Below are positions 1-9,136 of a stretch of 64,000 bases of DNA, in pieces (within the stretch, counting starts at the first letter, position 1; the number at the start of each line of letters is the position of its first letter). Source of the stretch: Butyrivibrio sp. XPD2002 (GTDB lineage Bacteria; Bacillota; Clostridia; Lachnospirales; Lachnospiraceae); contig NZ_AUIY01000012.1 in assembly GCF_000423945.1 (NCBI RefSeq), forward strand, positions 113,371 to 177,370, in the 5' to 3' direction. Below the pieces are notes generated by a model. That model ran no database searches and had not been told where the DNA came from. It saw nothing but the letters and a program-made list of their open reading frames with translations. A program made the position numbers and the translations under genes.

Positions 1-108
1 AAGATGATGGGGACAGTTCCTGAGGATGAAGCTTACAGAGCAGCAATAGGATTCCTTAAGGAAAAATATCCCGAAACCCTCAGGGATATTGATAAGTTGA
101 GAGATTAG
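1..108 (+). CDS. C-terminal end of an unidentified protein (partial)
   Basis: The frame is open from the left edge and ends in TAG one base before the next start, giving 35 residues rich in charged helix-forming amino acids (ends DIDKLRD). The tight junction with the following glycosyltransferase suggests the same operon. Too little is present to name the family. Confidence 0.6.
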   Translation, partial: KMMGTVPEDEAYRAAIGFLKEKYPETLRDIDKLRD

Positions 109-109
109 T

Positions 110-1210
110 ATGGAAAAGAAAGTTACGGTTGTTGTTCCTTCATATAATACGGAGAAGCAGATCGAAAAATGTCTCGATACTATCTGTGCACAGACACTTA
201 GTGGTATAGAGATAATCGTAGTTGATGACGGTTCTACAGACAATACTGTTTCTGTTGCAGAGGAATATGCCAAAAAGGACAGCAGAATATCTGTTATAAA
301 AAATCAGCATTCAAATGCCGGCGAGGCAAGAAACACAGGACTTGACAGGGCAGAAGGCGAATATATTGTTTTCTGGGATTCGGATGATTTTTTTGCTTTA
401 ACAGCTTTGGAGAAGCTTTATAAAAAGTGTAAGGCAGAGAATGCTGATATCTGTATCTGTGACGCTTTTCATGTTGATGATAAAAGCGGAAAGAGAGTGC
501 TCGGAAACAAGAATAATTATCAGTACCTTGTAAAGGGCAATACCTATAATAGGAAAATCAACCCTGACTACATCCTTAATATAACGACGAATGTACCGTG
601 GAATAAGATGTTCCGCACAGGGTTTATCAAAGATCAGGGGATTCGCTTTCAAAGCATCGAGAGAGCAAACGATGCTTTTTTTACTATGTCAGCGATGACT
701 CTTGCCGAGAGAATAACGATAATAAAGGATCCGCTTATCTACTGGAGAACTAATCAGAAGATAAGCACCACCAGTGATAAATCAAGATCTCCTATGTGTG
801 TATTTAAGGCCTTCGAGGAGACGGAGAGGTTCTTAGAGGAGAGAGGCGTCTATGACGAGGTAAAGAAGAGCTTTTTAAACAGAGCAGTAGACAGCTATCT
901 TTACAGTCTTAAATGTCAGAAAAGCCTCAGCACCATAGATAATTTCAGAGAGTCCTTTGACTATATCAAGAATGAGGCCTTTGGAAAGCTTGGCTGGGAT
1001 AAAATAGAGCCTACAGATATTTATAAGCAGAATAAATATGAGACATTAAAGCATGTCACTGAGGGCAGCTACGAGGAATACATGATATTCATGGAAGGAG
1101 AGCTCCAGGAAAAGTACAATAAGACCATCAATTCCAAGGTGTATAAGCTTGCTAAAAGGATTGCATGGTTTCCGAGAATGCTCAGAAAAAGGATGGGGAA
1201 GAAGATATGA
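110..1210 (+). CDS. GT2 family glycosyltransferase
   Basis: A 366-residue GT-A glycosyltransferase. The N-terminus has the family hallmark VTVVVPSYN (about residues 5-13), the nucleotide-binding DDGSTDNT near 39-46 and the metal-binding DSDD near 90-93, followed by an NTTNVPWNKMF stretch typical of acceptor-side loops in capsule and teichoic-acid enzymes. No membrane span is obvious, so it probably works on the cytoplasmic face, adding a sugar from an NDP-sugar to a lipid-linked glycan. It lies one base after the preceding gene and its stop overlaps the next start (ATGA), so translation is probably coupled. The exact sugar cannot be read from the sequence. Confidence 0.88.
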   Translation: MEKKVTVVVPSYNTEKQIEKCLDTICAQTLSGIEIIVVDDGSTDNTVSVAEEYAKKDSRISVIKNQHSNAGEARNTGLDRAEGEYIVFWDSDDFFALTALEKLYKKCKAENADICICDAFHVDDKSGKRVLGNKNNYQYLVKGNTYNRKINPDYILNITTNVPWNKMFRTGFIKDQGIRFQSIERANDAFFTMSAMTLAERITIIKDPLIYWRTNQKISTTSDKSRSPMCVFKAFEETERFLEERGVYDEVKKSFLNRAVDSYLYSLKCQKSLSTIDNFRESFDYIKNEAFGKLGWDKIEPTDIYKQNKYETLKHVTEGSYEEYMIFMEGELQEKYNKTINSKVYKLAKRIAWFPRMLRKRMGKKI

Positions 1211-2256
1211 GTTTACTGAATAATCCTACATATATAGAGGATATTACGTATATAACAAAGCAGGAGCTCCCCTGGGATAAGCTTACAGGGAAAAGCTTTC
1301 TGATATCCGGTGCAACAGGACTTATAGGAAGCTGCCTTATCGATGCACTTACAGCTCTTAATAAGGAGAAGAACCTTGGAATAAAGGTTTATGCCATCGG
1401 AAGAAACAGGGATAAGATTGCAGCAAGATTCGATGCGGGCACAGTAACTCCGGTTCAGCAGGATGTTAATAAGCCCTTTTCAGATGAGATAAAGAGTGTG
1501 GAGGCAGACTATGTGCTTCACCTTGCAAGTAATACGCATCCGATGCAGTATTCCACAGATCCTATCGGAACTATCATGACTAACCTGATCGGTCTTAACA
1601 ACATGCTCGAGATAAGCGAAGGAGCAGAGAGATTCCTCTTTGCTTCATCAGTTGAGATTTACGGTGAAAACAGAGGCGATGTGGAGCGCTTTGACGAGAG
1701 CTATCTTGGATATATCGACTGCAATACTGCAAGAGCAGGCTATCCTGAGGGTAAGAGAGCCGGAGAAGCTCTTTGTCAGTCATATATTTCCCAGAAGGGT
1801 ATGGATATAGTTATTCCAAGACTTTCAAGAACCTATGGTCCCACAATGCTCCAGTCAGATACCAAGGCTATTTCACAGTTCATTAAAAAGGGTGTTGCAG
1901 CGGAGGATATTGTTCTTAAATCCGAGGGCACACAGCTCTTTTCATACAGCTATGTGGCAGATGCCGTTACAGGACTTTTGTATGTGCTCTTACTTGGTGA
2001 AAATGGCGGAGCCTACAATATCGCTGATGAGGAGTCGGATATCACACTTAGAGACCTGGCAGCTATAATTGCTGATTATGCAGGTAAAAAGGTTATTTTC
2101 GAGCTGCCGGATGCTACAGAGGCAGCAGGCTATTCCAAGGCAACCAAGGCTATTCTTGATTCTGCGAAGCTTAAGAAGCTTGGCTGGAGAGCCGGATATG
2201 ATATGAAAAAGGGACTTACCCGCACAATTGATGTACTAAAGGCAATTAATGCTTAA
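1207..2256 (+). CDS. NAD-dependent epimerase/dehydratase (extended SDR)
   Basis: A 349-residue extended short-chain dehydrogenase. GATGLIG (residues 35-41) is the NAD(P)-binding loop and YPEGK (Tyr179, Lys183) the catalytic YxxxK pair; a serine-rich SSVEIYG strand precedes it. The family includes NDP-sugar 4,6-dehydratases, epimerases and UDP-glucuronate decarboxylases, so it most likely makes or remodels an NDP-sugar for the neighbouring transferases. The start is placed at the ATG in the ATGA overlap with the upstream stop; an in-frame ATG 42 bases earlier would overlap the upstream gene more and lacks a better ribosome site. Substrate is unknown. Confidence 0.87.
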   Translation: MSLLNNPTYIEDITYITKQELPWDKLTGKSFLISGATGLIGSCLIDALTALNKEKNLGIKVYAIGRNRDKIAARFDAGTVTPVQQDVNKPFSDEIKSVEADYVLHLASNTHPMQYSTDPIGTIMTNLIGLNNMLEISEGAERFLFASSVEIYGENRGDVERFDESYLGYIDCNTARAGYPEGKRAGEALCQSYISQKGMDIVIPRLSRTYGPTMLQSDTKAISQFIKKGVAAEDIVLKSEGTQLFSYSYVADAVTGLLYVLLLGENGGAYNIADEESDITLRDLAAIIADYAGKKVIFELPDATEAAGYSKATKAILDSAKLKKLGWRAGYDMKKGLTRTIDVLKAINA

Positions 2257-2278
2257 TACAGACGAGGACTAAATTGCA

Positions 2279-3493
2279 ATGAAATTTAAGGCGTGGATGC
2301 AGTCCACTGAGGATTTTTTAATAAGATGGGTTTCAAGGAAAATCGTGTTCCCTGCCATGTATTTAGCGGGGAGTATGAAGCCGCTTAAGGAAAACAAGGT
2401 GGTTTTTCTGGAGCTCAGACTCCTTTCTCTTTCGAACAATCACAAGGAATTGTATGAGAGACTTACAAGGGACTATGATCTTGATGTTCACTGCATCTTT
2501 TTTAAGATAGGAACAGCCAGACGCCGCGAGATATATAAGCGCTATGCGCAGTATATCAGAGAGGCAGCAGATGCCAAGTATCTGATTTTCAGCGAGGGTA
2601 ATGATGTTCATGCCTGTGTATGGAAGAGAAAAGGTCAGCATCAGCTTAATACCTGGCATGCGGCAGGAGCCTTCAAGAGATTCGGACTTTCCACAGCCAA
2701 GAAGCTGTTTGGAGATACTGCAGCAAACATGAAAAGATTCCCTTCCCACGGTGATTATGATCTGGTGACTGTAAGTTCTCCGGAGGTTGAGTGGGCTTAT
2801 ATAGAGGCCATGGGTAAGGAGAAACACCCTGAGTGCATTAAGGCAGTTGGACTTTCAAGAACGGATATCTTTTACAAGGATGGCGAGAAGGCTGCAGCTT
2901 TCGAGAGATTCTATCAGCAGTTCCCTGAAGCAAAGGGAAAGAAGGTAATACTCTATGCACCTACCTTCAGAGGTAAGACTGTTGGCGCAGAGACACCTGA
3001 TAAGCTCTCTGTACAGAAGTTTTATGAAAAGTTCCACGAGGACTATGTTCTTGTGTTTAAGCATCATCCTATCGTTCATAAGAGACCTGCGGTACCGGAG
3101 GAATACAGCACCTTTGCTAAGGATTTATCCGATACCATGACGATTGAGGATCTCTTATTTGTAAGTGACATCTGCATAAGCGATTATTCATCCCTTATAT
3201 ATGAGTATTCTCTTTTTGAGAAGCCGATGATCTTCTTTGCTTATGATCTGGATGATTACTTTGACTGGAGAGGCTTTTATTATAATTATGATGAGCTCAC
3301 ACCGGGCCCTGTATATAAGACAAATGAAGAGATCATCGATTATATCGAGCACATCGATGAGAGATTCGACAGGGAAGAGGTAAGGAAGTTTAAGGAGCGG
3401 TTTATGAGTGCGTGCGATGGCCATGCCACTGACCGCATAATGGAGATGTTCTTTGAGCCATCACTTGAAAAGTACAAAAAGAAAGATAAATAA
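2279..3493 (+). CDS. CDP-glycerol glycerophosphotransferase family protein
   Basis: A 404-residue TagB/TagF-type GT-B enzyme. Diagnostic motifs are WHAAGAFKRFG (from residue 126), LYAPTFRG, KHHP (His262/His263) and SDYSSLIYEYSLFEKP (from 301). The family transfers glycerol-phosphate, or related polyol-phosphate, units from a CDP-activated donor onto a growing teichoic-acid-like chain at the inner face of the membrane. A short GAGGA ribosome site precedes the ATG. It is a close paralogue of the N-terminal half of the gene that begins near 5.5 kb, and its stop overlaps the LTA-synthase-like gene by one base (TAATG). Confidence 0.9.
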   Translation: MKFKAWMQSTEDFLIRWVSRKIVFPAMYLAGSMKPLKENKVVFLELRLLSLSNNHKELYERLTRDYDLDVHCIFFKIGTARRREIYKRYAQYIREAADAKYLIFSEGNDVHACVWKRKGQHQLNTWHAAGAFKRFGLSTAKKLFGDTAANMKRFPSHGDYDLVTVSSPEVEWAYIEAMGKEKHPECIKAVGLSRTDIFYKDGEKAAAFERFYQQFPEAKGKKVILYAPTFRGKTVGAETPDKLSVQKFYEKFHEDYVLVFKHHPIVHKRPAVPEEYSTFAKDLSDTMTIEDLLFVSDICISDYSSLIYEYSLFEKPMIFFAYDLDDYFDWRGFYYNYDELTPGPVYKTNEEIIDYIEHIDERFDREEVRKFKERFMSACDGHATDRIMEMFFEPSLEKYKKKDK

Positions 3494-5490
3494 TGACTGG
3501 AAATAAGATTTTCAAAACTATATATCTGATATTTGCGGCGGTTGTTACAGCTGTTGGACTGAGCCTTGTTACCGATTACACAGGAAAAAGATACATTGCT
3601 CTTACAGCATGTTTTCTCGCTTTTGCCTTTGTTTTTCCTTTTATCAGCGAAAAGACAAGGGGAATGCTTGATAAGTGGCCAAGATATGTGCTGCTTTTGA
3701 TTTTCCCTTTTGTCTGCTATTTTCTTACTGAGTGTGCACTTGATACATCTTATTCGATATTTGGAAGTAAGCTCAAGGCGATAGTTGGTAATTACGGACT
3801 TTATGCACTTATTTTGTGGTCCATTTACTCGTTTACGTTATCTCTCAGATGGTCTGTTTTTCTGACAGGTGTTTTGTCCGGAATGTTTGGAGTTGTTAAT
3901 TATTATGTTATCAAGTTCAGACAGATTCCGATTCTGGCAGGAGACATTGCAACTACAGGTACAGCGCTTAATGTTGCCAGTGATTATGAGTACTCATACA
4001 CCATAAAGCAGTTCATGATGATCGCCTTTCTTCTGGCATGTACAGCGTTCCTCCTGTTCTACAGATCCGGTGAGGAAAAGAGAAGAGATGTGCGTTTCAG
4101 ACTTATCGTGGCAGGTCTTGGTGTGATGGTACTTTGCGGATCGGTTTATACACTTGGAGCAACAGATTTTCTTAGAAACCATGGTATTTCAATAAATACC
4201 TTCATGCCTATAAAGTCCTATAGGAATAATGGCGGACTGCTCACCTTTACAAGAAGTATTCGCACAATGGTAATTGATAAGCCCAGGAACTATAGCGTAG
4301 ATACAATAACAGAGCTTCAGCATACCTACAGCTCAGACTCAGTTACAGGGGACAGCGAGGCTAAGAGACCCAATGTTATCGTGGTTATGGACGAGGCTTT
4401 TGCGGATCTTCAGGATGTGGGAGAGCTTCATACTGACAAGGAAGTGATGCCCTTCTACGACAGCCTTACAGAGAATGCTATTAAGGGTAGAAGCTATGTA
4501 TCAGTATTTGGCGGACAGACAGCGAACACTGAGTACGAGTTTTTGAGTGGTGATTCTAAGGCGTTCCTTCCTGCGGGAACAACGCCCTATCAGCTTTATA
4601 TAAAGAGCTTCATACCGACACTTACCCAGAACATGATCCTGGATAATTACAGCGGTATCCTGGCTCTCCATCCCTATAAGGCCAGCGGTTATAACAGGCA
4701 GAATGTATATCCCTACATGGGATTTTCAAGATTTATCACGATTGATGATTTCTCAGAGGATAATCATACTATTGGCGGACATATTGATGACAAAGAGGAT
4801 TTTAAAAGGATAATCGAGGAATACGAGGCTGCTAAGGCAAAGAGCAATGAGCCCTTCTATATCTTCAATGTTACAATGCAGAATCACAGCCCCTATGAGG
4901 GGGAATGGGAAAACCTTCCTGATGAGATAGATATCCTTGATGATAATCTTCAGCAGGACGGAGTGGAGAACTATCTCAATCTGATTCATGAGAGTGATGA
5001 TGCTCTTAGGGAGCTGGTTGAATACTTCGAGAAAACAGATGATCCCACGGTAATCGTATATTTCGGAGATCATGAGCCTGGATTATCGGATGAGTTTTAT
5101 AATGAGCTTCTAGGAACAGATAAGAGCAGCTTAAAGGGACTTGATCAGATGAACCTCTATCATACAAAGTTCCTCATCTGGGCTAACTATGATATACCTG
5201 AAGAAAATTATAATTTTGAGGACGGAATAAGCATTAATTACGTTCAGTCAGTTATGCTTGATGCCTGTGGAATGAAGAAGAGCGGTTACAATAAGTACCT
5301 TCTTGACCTTATGAAGGATGTTCCGATAATCAATGCGAACGGTTACGTTGGTGCTGATGGTAAGTTCTATGAGGTGGATGATAAGACATCACCTTATTAT
5401 GATCAGATAAATGTGTATAACACACTTTGCTACAACCATCTTTTTGATAAGAAGAACCGGGTTGATTCGTTCTTTGAGTATGGGGAGTGA
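3493..5490 (+). CDS. LTA synthase-like membrane phosphotransferase (sulfatase fold)
   Basis: A 665-residue protein with several hydrophobic spans in the first ~220 residues and an extracellular alkaline-phosphatase/sulfatase-fold domain. The domain opens with NVIVVMDEAFADL (from 294), has the probable nucleophile Thr343 in GQTANTEYE and the metal-binding GDHEPG at 525-530. Enzymes of this group (LtaS, MdoB/OpgB) move phosphoglycerol from phosphatidylglycerol onto a polymer or sugar outside the membrane. Between two CDP-glycerol transferases it probably extends or decorates the same polymer. The start overlaps the upstream stop. Whether the donor is a lipid or another polyol-phosphate is not visible. 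Confidence 0.87.
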   Translation: MTGNKIFKTIYLIFAAVVTAVGLSLVTDYTGKRYIALTACFLAFAFVFPFISEKTRGMLDKWPRYVLLLIFPFVCYFLTECALDTSYSIFGSKLKAIVGNYGLYALILWSIYSFTLSLRWSVFLTGVLSGMFGVVNYYVIKFRQIPILAGDIATTGTALNVASDYEYSYTIKQFMMIAFLLACTAFLLFYRSGEEKRRDVRFRLIVAGLGVMVLCGSVYTLGATDFLRNHGISINTFMPIKSYRNNGGLLTFTRSIRTMVIDKPRNYSVDTITELQHTYSSDSVTGDSEAKRPNVIVVMDEAFADLQDVGELHTDKEVMPFYDSLTENAIKGRSYVSVFGGQTANTEYEFLSGDSKAFLPAGTTPYQLYIKSFIPTLTQNMILDNYSGILALHPYKASGYNRQNVYPYMGFSRFITIDDFSEDNHTIGGHIDDKEDFKRIIEEYEAAKAKSNEPFYIFNVTMQNHSPYEGEWENLPDEIDILDDNLQQDGVENYLNLIHESDDALRELVEYFEKTDDPTVIVYFGDHEPGLSDEFYNELLGTDKSSLKGLDQMNLYHTKFLIWANYDIPEENYNFEDGISINYVQSVMLDACGMKKSGYNKYLLDLMKDVPIINANGYVGADGKFYEVDDKTSPYYDQINVYNTLCYNHLFDKKNRVDSFFEYGE

Positions 5491-5499
5491 TAAGCGCGA

Positions 5500-7965
5500 A
5501 TGAGTTTTTTTGATAACAGGCATGTAAAAGGAGGCAGCTTTAAGAGCTCAGCCTCAGCAAATACCAGTCTGTCGGCTAATTTCAACAGGATTCTTACAAG
5601 GAAGATTATCTTTCCGATAATCTATCATTTTCATGCATTAAAACCTATAAAGGATGACAAGGTAATTTTCCTTGAAATCAGATTTGGAGAGCTCACTGAT
5701 AGCTACAGGGAGCTCTTTAACTATCTGGTAAGAGGATATGAGATGGATATCCACTGTCATTTTTTGCGTCAGGGCTTTGTGAATAACAGACAGGAGCTGA
5801 AACGACAGATTGATTTCCTGAAGGATGCTGCAACCGCACGTTATCTTATATTTAACGATAGCAGCGATACACAGGGTTCTTTCAAAGCCAGGAGAGGAAC
5901 GCATGTTATGAATGTATGGCATGCGGCAGGTGCGTTCAAGAAGTTTGGTAACAGCACTGCTGACAAGCTCTATAATGATGGTAAGAAGGGAGTAGTTTAT
6001 AAGCTCCATCAGAATTACGATCTGGTTACTGTATCAAGCCCTGAGATAGAGTGGGCTTATGCAGAGGCTATGGGGCTGAATTCATCTTGTGTAAAGGGTG
6101 TAGGAATTTCAAGATCAGATGTTTTTTATAGGGAGGACTTTAAGGCCGTAGCCTTTGAACATCTGTATGATGTGATGCCTTCTGCTAAAGGAAAGAAGGT
6201 TATTCTCTATGCACCTACCTTCAGAGGTATTCCCAGAAATGCCGTAACGCCAGATATGTTTGAGGTGCGTAAGTTCTATGAGCACTTTAAGGATGAATAT
6301 GTGCTTTTGTTTAAGCATCATCCTCTTGTAAAGAATAAGCCTCAGGTACCGTCTGAGTTTGCAGGCTTTGCTGCGGATATGACCGACAGCATGAATATCG
6401 ATGAACTGCTTTGTGTGACAGATATCTGTATTACGGATTATTCTTCGCTTATTTTCGAATATTCAATATTTGAAAAGCCAATGTTATTTTTTGCCTATGA
6501 CCTTGCTAATTATTTTGACTGGAGAGGGTTCTACTATAACTTCGAGGAGCTTACGCCGGGGCCTGTGTGCTTTACCAATGCTGAGATGATTGAGTACATC
6601 GAGCATGTGGATGAGAGGTTTGATAAGAATAAGGTTCATGAGTTCAGAGAGAGATTCATGAGCGGCTGTGACGGTCATGCTACTGAAAGAATAACAGCTG
6701 AATTCTTTGGAGACAGGATAGATAAGTATAAGAGACCTGAGCCTATTGAGGGTGATTTCTGTGATCTTCCGGAGGTTAAGAGACTCTTTAGTGCGGAAGC
6801 TAAGCGCATAGATGAGATGGAAAAGCTCAGGAAGAAAGCTAAGAGTGCTTATGATTCCGGAAAAAGAAGACCGGTGGCTACAGGCAGAGTGGTATTCCTT
6901 GGTGATGAGAATTCTGATTGGGATGCTTTCCTTGGAGTTCAGAAAATCCTGGAAGAAGAGACGAAAAATACCGGTAAGCATTTTGAGATAATAGCTGATA
7001 TTAAATATAACAGCGACAATATTAAGGAGTTTTGCGAAAAGCTCGCAGTAGCTGAGAGAATTTACTGCGCAGGAGAGCCTTACATTCTGAGAATGCTTGA
7101 TGTAAGGGAAGAAACTAAGGTTATACAGATAAGCCCTGAGCTCAGGCCTGCATATCCCATGTGGGGAGCATCTAAAGAGGCTCGAAGTGGCTATAAGGTA
7201 AGAGAGAGCAGACTTTTCCCTGTAAAGACAGAGTACGATGTTGTGTATGGCAGTACCAAGGAGGAAGAGGAGCTTTGGAAAAGGAATTATAAGCTTAAGA
7301 ATGGCGGAATAGTAACAAATGATATCAATCCTGCACTCCTGATGCTAAAGGATGATAATTACAAGGCTGAAGCTAAGAACAGACTTCTTAGCATGATTCC
7401 TTACACAAGGGATAAGAAGATTATCGCATTTATCTGTAAGGACAGAGAGCAGCTTGGTCACCATCTTGGCAGACTTTTGACAAAGATGCATGAGGACTTT
7501 GCAAGAACCCATGTATGCGTATGTATGGCTGTAGACGGGGCTCCCGGAAGTACGGTTGCAATTCCTGATTACCTTGAGGGCTTTGCCTTTGATCCCAGAA
7601 GGAGTCTTTCTGAGATGATAGCGATGAAGAGTGCTGCCGGTGCAGATGCTGAGAAGCTTCAGATGTCAGAAGGAAATTCTGAAGATAGAGGAGCTCTTTC
7701 TTCAGAATCTGGTAAGCAGGTTGATTATAAGAATATGGCACCTCTTTCTGTGAACGAGCTTATTTCAGTAGCAGATGTTGTGGTTACGGATTATTGCACC
7801 AGAGCGCTCGCGGCAGAGACCGCAGGTAAGCCGCTTTTCCTGTGGATGCCTGACAGAATAGGCTATGGAAGGGCTCAGGAGGCATATATTGATCTTGCGA
7901 AGGAGCTCTCTCAGGTATTGGCAGCATCTGATGAGGATTTGATAGACAGATTGATAAGTGTATGA
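5500..7965 (+). CDS. CDP-glycerol glycerophosphotransferase with a degenerate second GT-B domain
   Basis: The protein has 821 residues, about twice the usual length. Residues ~30-420 repeat the upstream transferase motif for motif: WHAAGAFKKFG from 140, LYAPTFRG, KHHP with His273, and TDYSSLIFEYS. After a charged linker, residues ~455-821 form a second domain that resembles a TagF C-terminal half (VTDYCTRALAAETAGKPLF) but lacks the HHP motif and the WHAAG loop. The second half may bind acceptor or regulate rather than catalyse; that is inference. Start by spacing to GGGAG in the upstream gene. It ends the first contiguous run of the cluster. Confidence 0.86.
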   Translation: MSFFDNRHVKGGSFKSSASANTSLSANFNRILTRKIIFPIIYHFHALKPIKDDKVIFLEIRFGELTDSYRELFNYLVRGYEMDIHCHFLRQGFVNNRQELKRQIDFLKDAATARYLIFNDSSDTQGSFKARRGTHVMNVWHAAGAFKKFGNSTADKLYNDGKKGVVYKLHQNYDLVTVSSPEIEWAYAEAMGLNSSCVKGVGISRSDVFYREDFKAVAFEHLYDVMPSAKGKKVILYAPTFRGIPRNAVTPDMFEVRKFYEHFKDEYVLLFKHHPLVKNKPQVPSEFAGFAADMTDSMNIDELLCVTDICITDYSSLIFEYSIFEKPMLFFAYDLANYFDWRGFYYNFEELTPGPVCFTNAEMIEYIEHVDERFDKNKVHEFRERFMSGCDGHATERITAEFFGDRIDKYKRPEPIEGDFCDLPEVKRLFSAEAKRIDEMEKLRKKAKSAYDSGKRRPVATGRVVFLGDENSDWDAFLGVQKILEEETKNTGKHFEIIADIKYNSDNIKEFCEKLAVAERIYCAGEPYILRMLDVREETKVIQISPELRPAYPMWGASKEARSGYKVRESRLFPVKTEYDVVYGSTKEEEELWKRNYKLKNGGIVTNDINPALLMLKDDNYKAEAKNRLLSMIPYTRDKKIIAFICKDREQLGHHLGRLLTKMHEDFARTHVCVCMAVDGAPGSTVAIPDYLEGFAFDPRRSLSEMIAMKSAAGADAEKLQMSEGNSEDRGALSSESGKQVDYKNMAPLSVNELISVADVVVTDYCTRALAAETAGKPLFLWMPDRIGYGRAQEAYIDLAKELSQVLAASDEDLIDRLISV

Positions 7966-7972
7966 GTGCTCG

Positions 7973-8002
7973 TTGACAAAAGTTATTAAAAGTTATTAAA
8001 AT
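7973..8002 (+). promoter_or_regulatory. Sigma-A promoter overlapping the repeat array
   Basis: TTGACA is followed after 18 bases by TAAAAT, one mismatch from consensus. The spacer and -10 coincide with the first two copies of the repeat, so a protein bound to the repeats would be expected to block RNA polymerase. The downstream gene is the AAA ATPase. Confidence 0.6.
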
Positions 8003-8068
8003 AAAGAAAAGTTATTAAAACTTATTAAAAGTTATTAAAGTATCCAAAAGTTATTAAAACTTATTAAA
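7981..8068. repeat. Seven-copy ASTTATTAAA repeat array
   Basis: Seven copies of the decamer A(G/C)TTATTAAA begin at 7981, 7991, 8010, 8020, 8030, 8049 and 8059. Steps are 10, 19, 10, 10, 19 and 10 bases, so all copies fall on nearly the same face of the helix, with two degenerate positions where a copy is skipped. The array fills the gap between the glycerophosphotransferase and the AAA ATPase and ends directly at the ATPase ribosome site. Confidence 0.9.
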
Positions 8069-8084
8069 GTTGGAGAGCGAGTAC

Positions 8085-9131
8085 ATGGCTAGTGAGAATA
8101 TAAAGGATAACCCATTCAACATCAATTTTGGTAAGGAGCCTTCGCGTATGATATCCAGAGAGGCTCAGATTTATGAGGTTGTAGATACATTTAATTCTGT
8201 TACTCCTTCATCTCAGGTATATGTGATTACAGGTGTGCGCGGATCTGGGAAAACAGTGACCATGACTACTATTTCGTCTGCGCTGTCAAAGTCAAAAAAA
8301 TGGATTGTGATAAATCTTAATCCTACAAGAGATTTGCTGGTAGGTCTTGCTGCCAATTTGTATGAGCATCCTCTTATAAAGCCCGCTTTTATAAAAGCGG
8401 ATTTGAACTTTTCGTTTGTTGTTGGGGCTTCTATTTCATCAGATGGACCGGCTGAAGATGTCGAAGTTCAGCTTAGAAAAATGTTTAAGATTATTAAAGC
8501 AGCCCATCTTAAGGTTTTGATAGCAATAGATGAAGTAACTAACAATAATAATTTAAAAGTTTTTTCAAGCGCATTTCAAATATTTATGCGAGAGAATTAT
8601 CCTATCTTTCTTTTGATGACTGGATTATATGAGAATATAAAATCACTGCAGAATGAGAAAGCTCTGACATTTTTGTATAGAGCTCCCAAAATAGAGTTAA
8701 AGCCACTTGGAATTAAGGCTATGTCAAACAATTATCGAGAAGTGTTTGATATTCCTGAGGATGAAGCAGATGATATGGCGAAATTTACTTGTGGTTATTC
8801 CTATGCTTTTCAGGTTCTTGGATATCTCAGATTTAAATATAAGATGCAATTAACAGAGCTGATACCATATTTCGACGAGATTATGGAAGAATATGCTTAC
8901 GAAAAAATATGGTCAGAGCTCTCTGAAAAAGATAAAACCGTGCTCTTAATATTGGCAAAAAACGGAAAAACTAAGGTTGCCAGGATTCAGATGGAGGCAA
9001 ATCTTACTTCGAGTTCTTTTTCAACATATAGAAGGAGACTTGGTAAGGCTGGTCTAATAAATACAGCTGAATATGGTTACTGTAGCCTGACACTTCCCAG
9101 ATTCGGAGATATCATAAGGGCTTGGGAATAA
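8085..9131 (+). CDS. AAA/STAND-like ATPase with C-terminal winged helix
   Basis: A 348-residue P-loop ATPase: Walker A GVRGSGKT at 50-57, Walker B VLIAIDEV around 144-151, then a C-terminal winged-helix-like region (about 280-348, with a SSSFSTYRRRLGKAGLI recognition-helix-like stretch). It resembles the archaeal-type/AAA_16 ATPases often found as stand-alone regulators or defence components. The ATG is preferred because GGAGAG stands 7 bases upstream; an in-frame TTG 15 bases earlier overlaps that site. It is unrelated to glycan synthesis. The DNA-binding-like tail and the operator-like array upstream suggest autoregulation, which is inference. Confidence 0.8.
   Translation: MASENIKDNPFNINFGKEPSRMISREAQIYEVVDTFNSVTPSSQVYVITGVRGSGKTVTMTTISSALSKSKKWIVINLNPTRDLLVGLAANLYEHPLIKPAFIKADLNFSFVVGASISSDGPAEDVEVQLRKMFKIIKAAHLKVLIAIDEVTNNNNLKVFSSAFQIFMRENYPIFLLMTGLYENIKSLQNEKALTFLYRAPKIELKPLGIKAMSNNYREVFDIPEDEADDMAKFTCGYSYAFQVLGYLRFKYKMQLTELIPYFDEIMEEYAYEKIWSELSEKDKTVLLILAKNGKTKVARIQMEANLTSSSFSTYRRRLGKAGLINTAEYGYCSLTLPRFGDIIRAWE
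8383..8400. repeat. 18-bp perfect palindrome inside the ATPase gene
   Basis: CCGCTTTTATAAAAGCGG is a perfect inverted repeat within the coding sequence. It has no T-tract after it and could be a chance result of codon use or a protein-binding site. Confidence 0.5.
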
Positions 9132-9136
9132 CAAAT

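Noticed and set aside
7981..8068. Repeat array as plasmid-type replication iterons
   Set aside because: The neighbouring genes are chromosomal glycan genes and the downstream protein is not a Rep initiator by its visible motifs; an operator is simpler.
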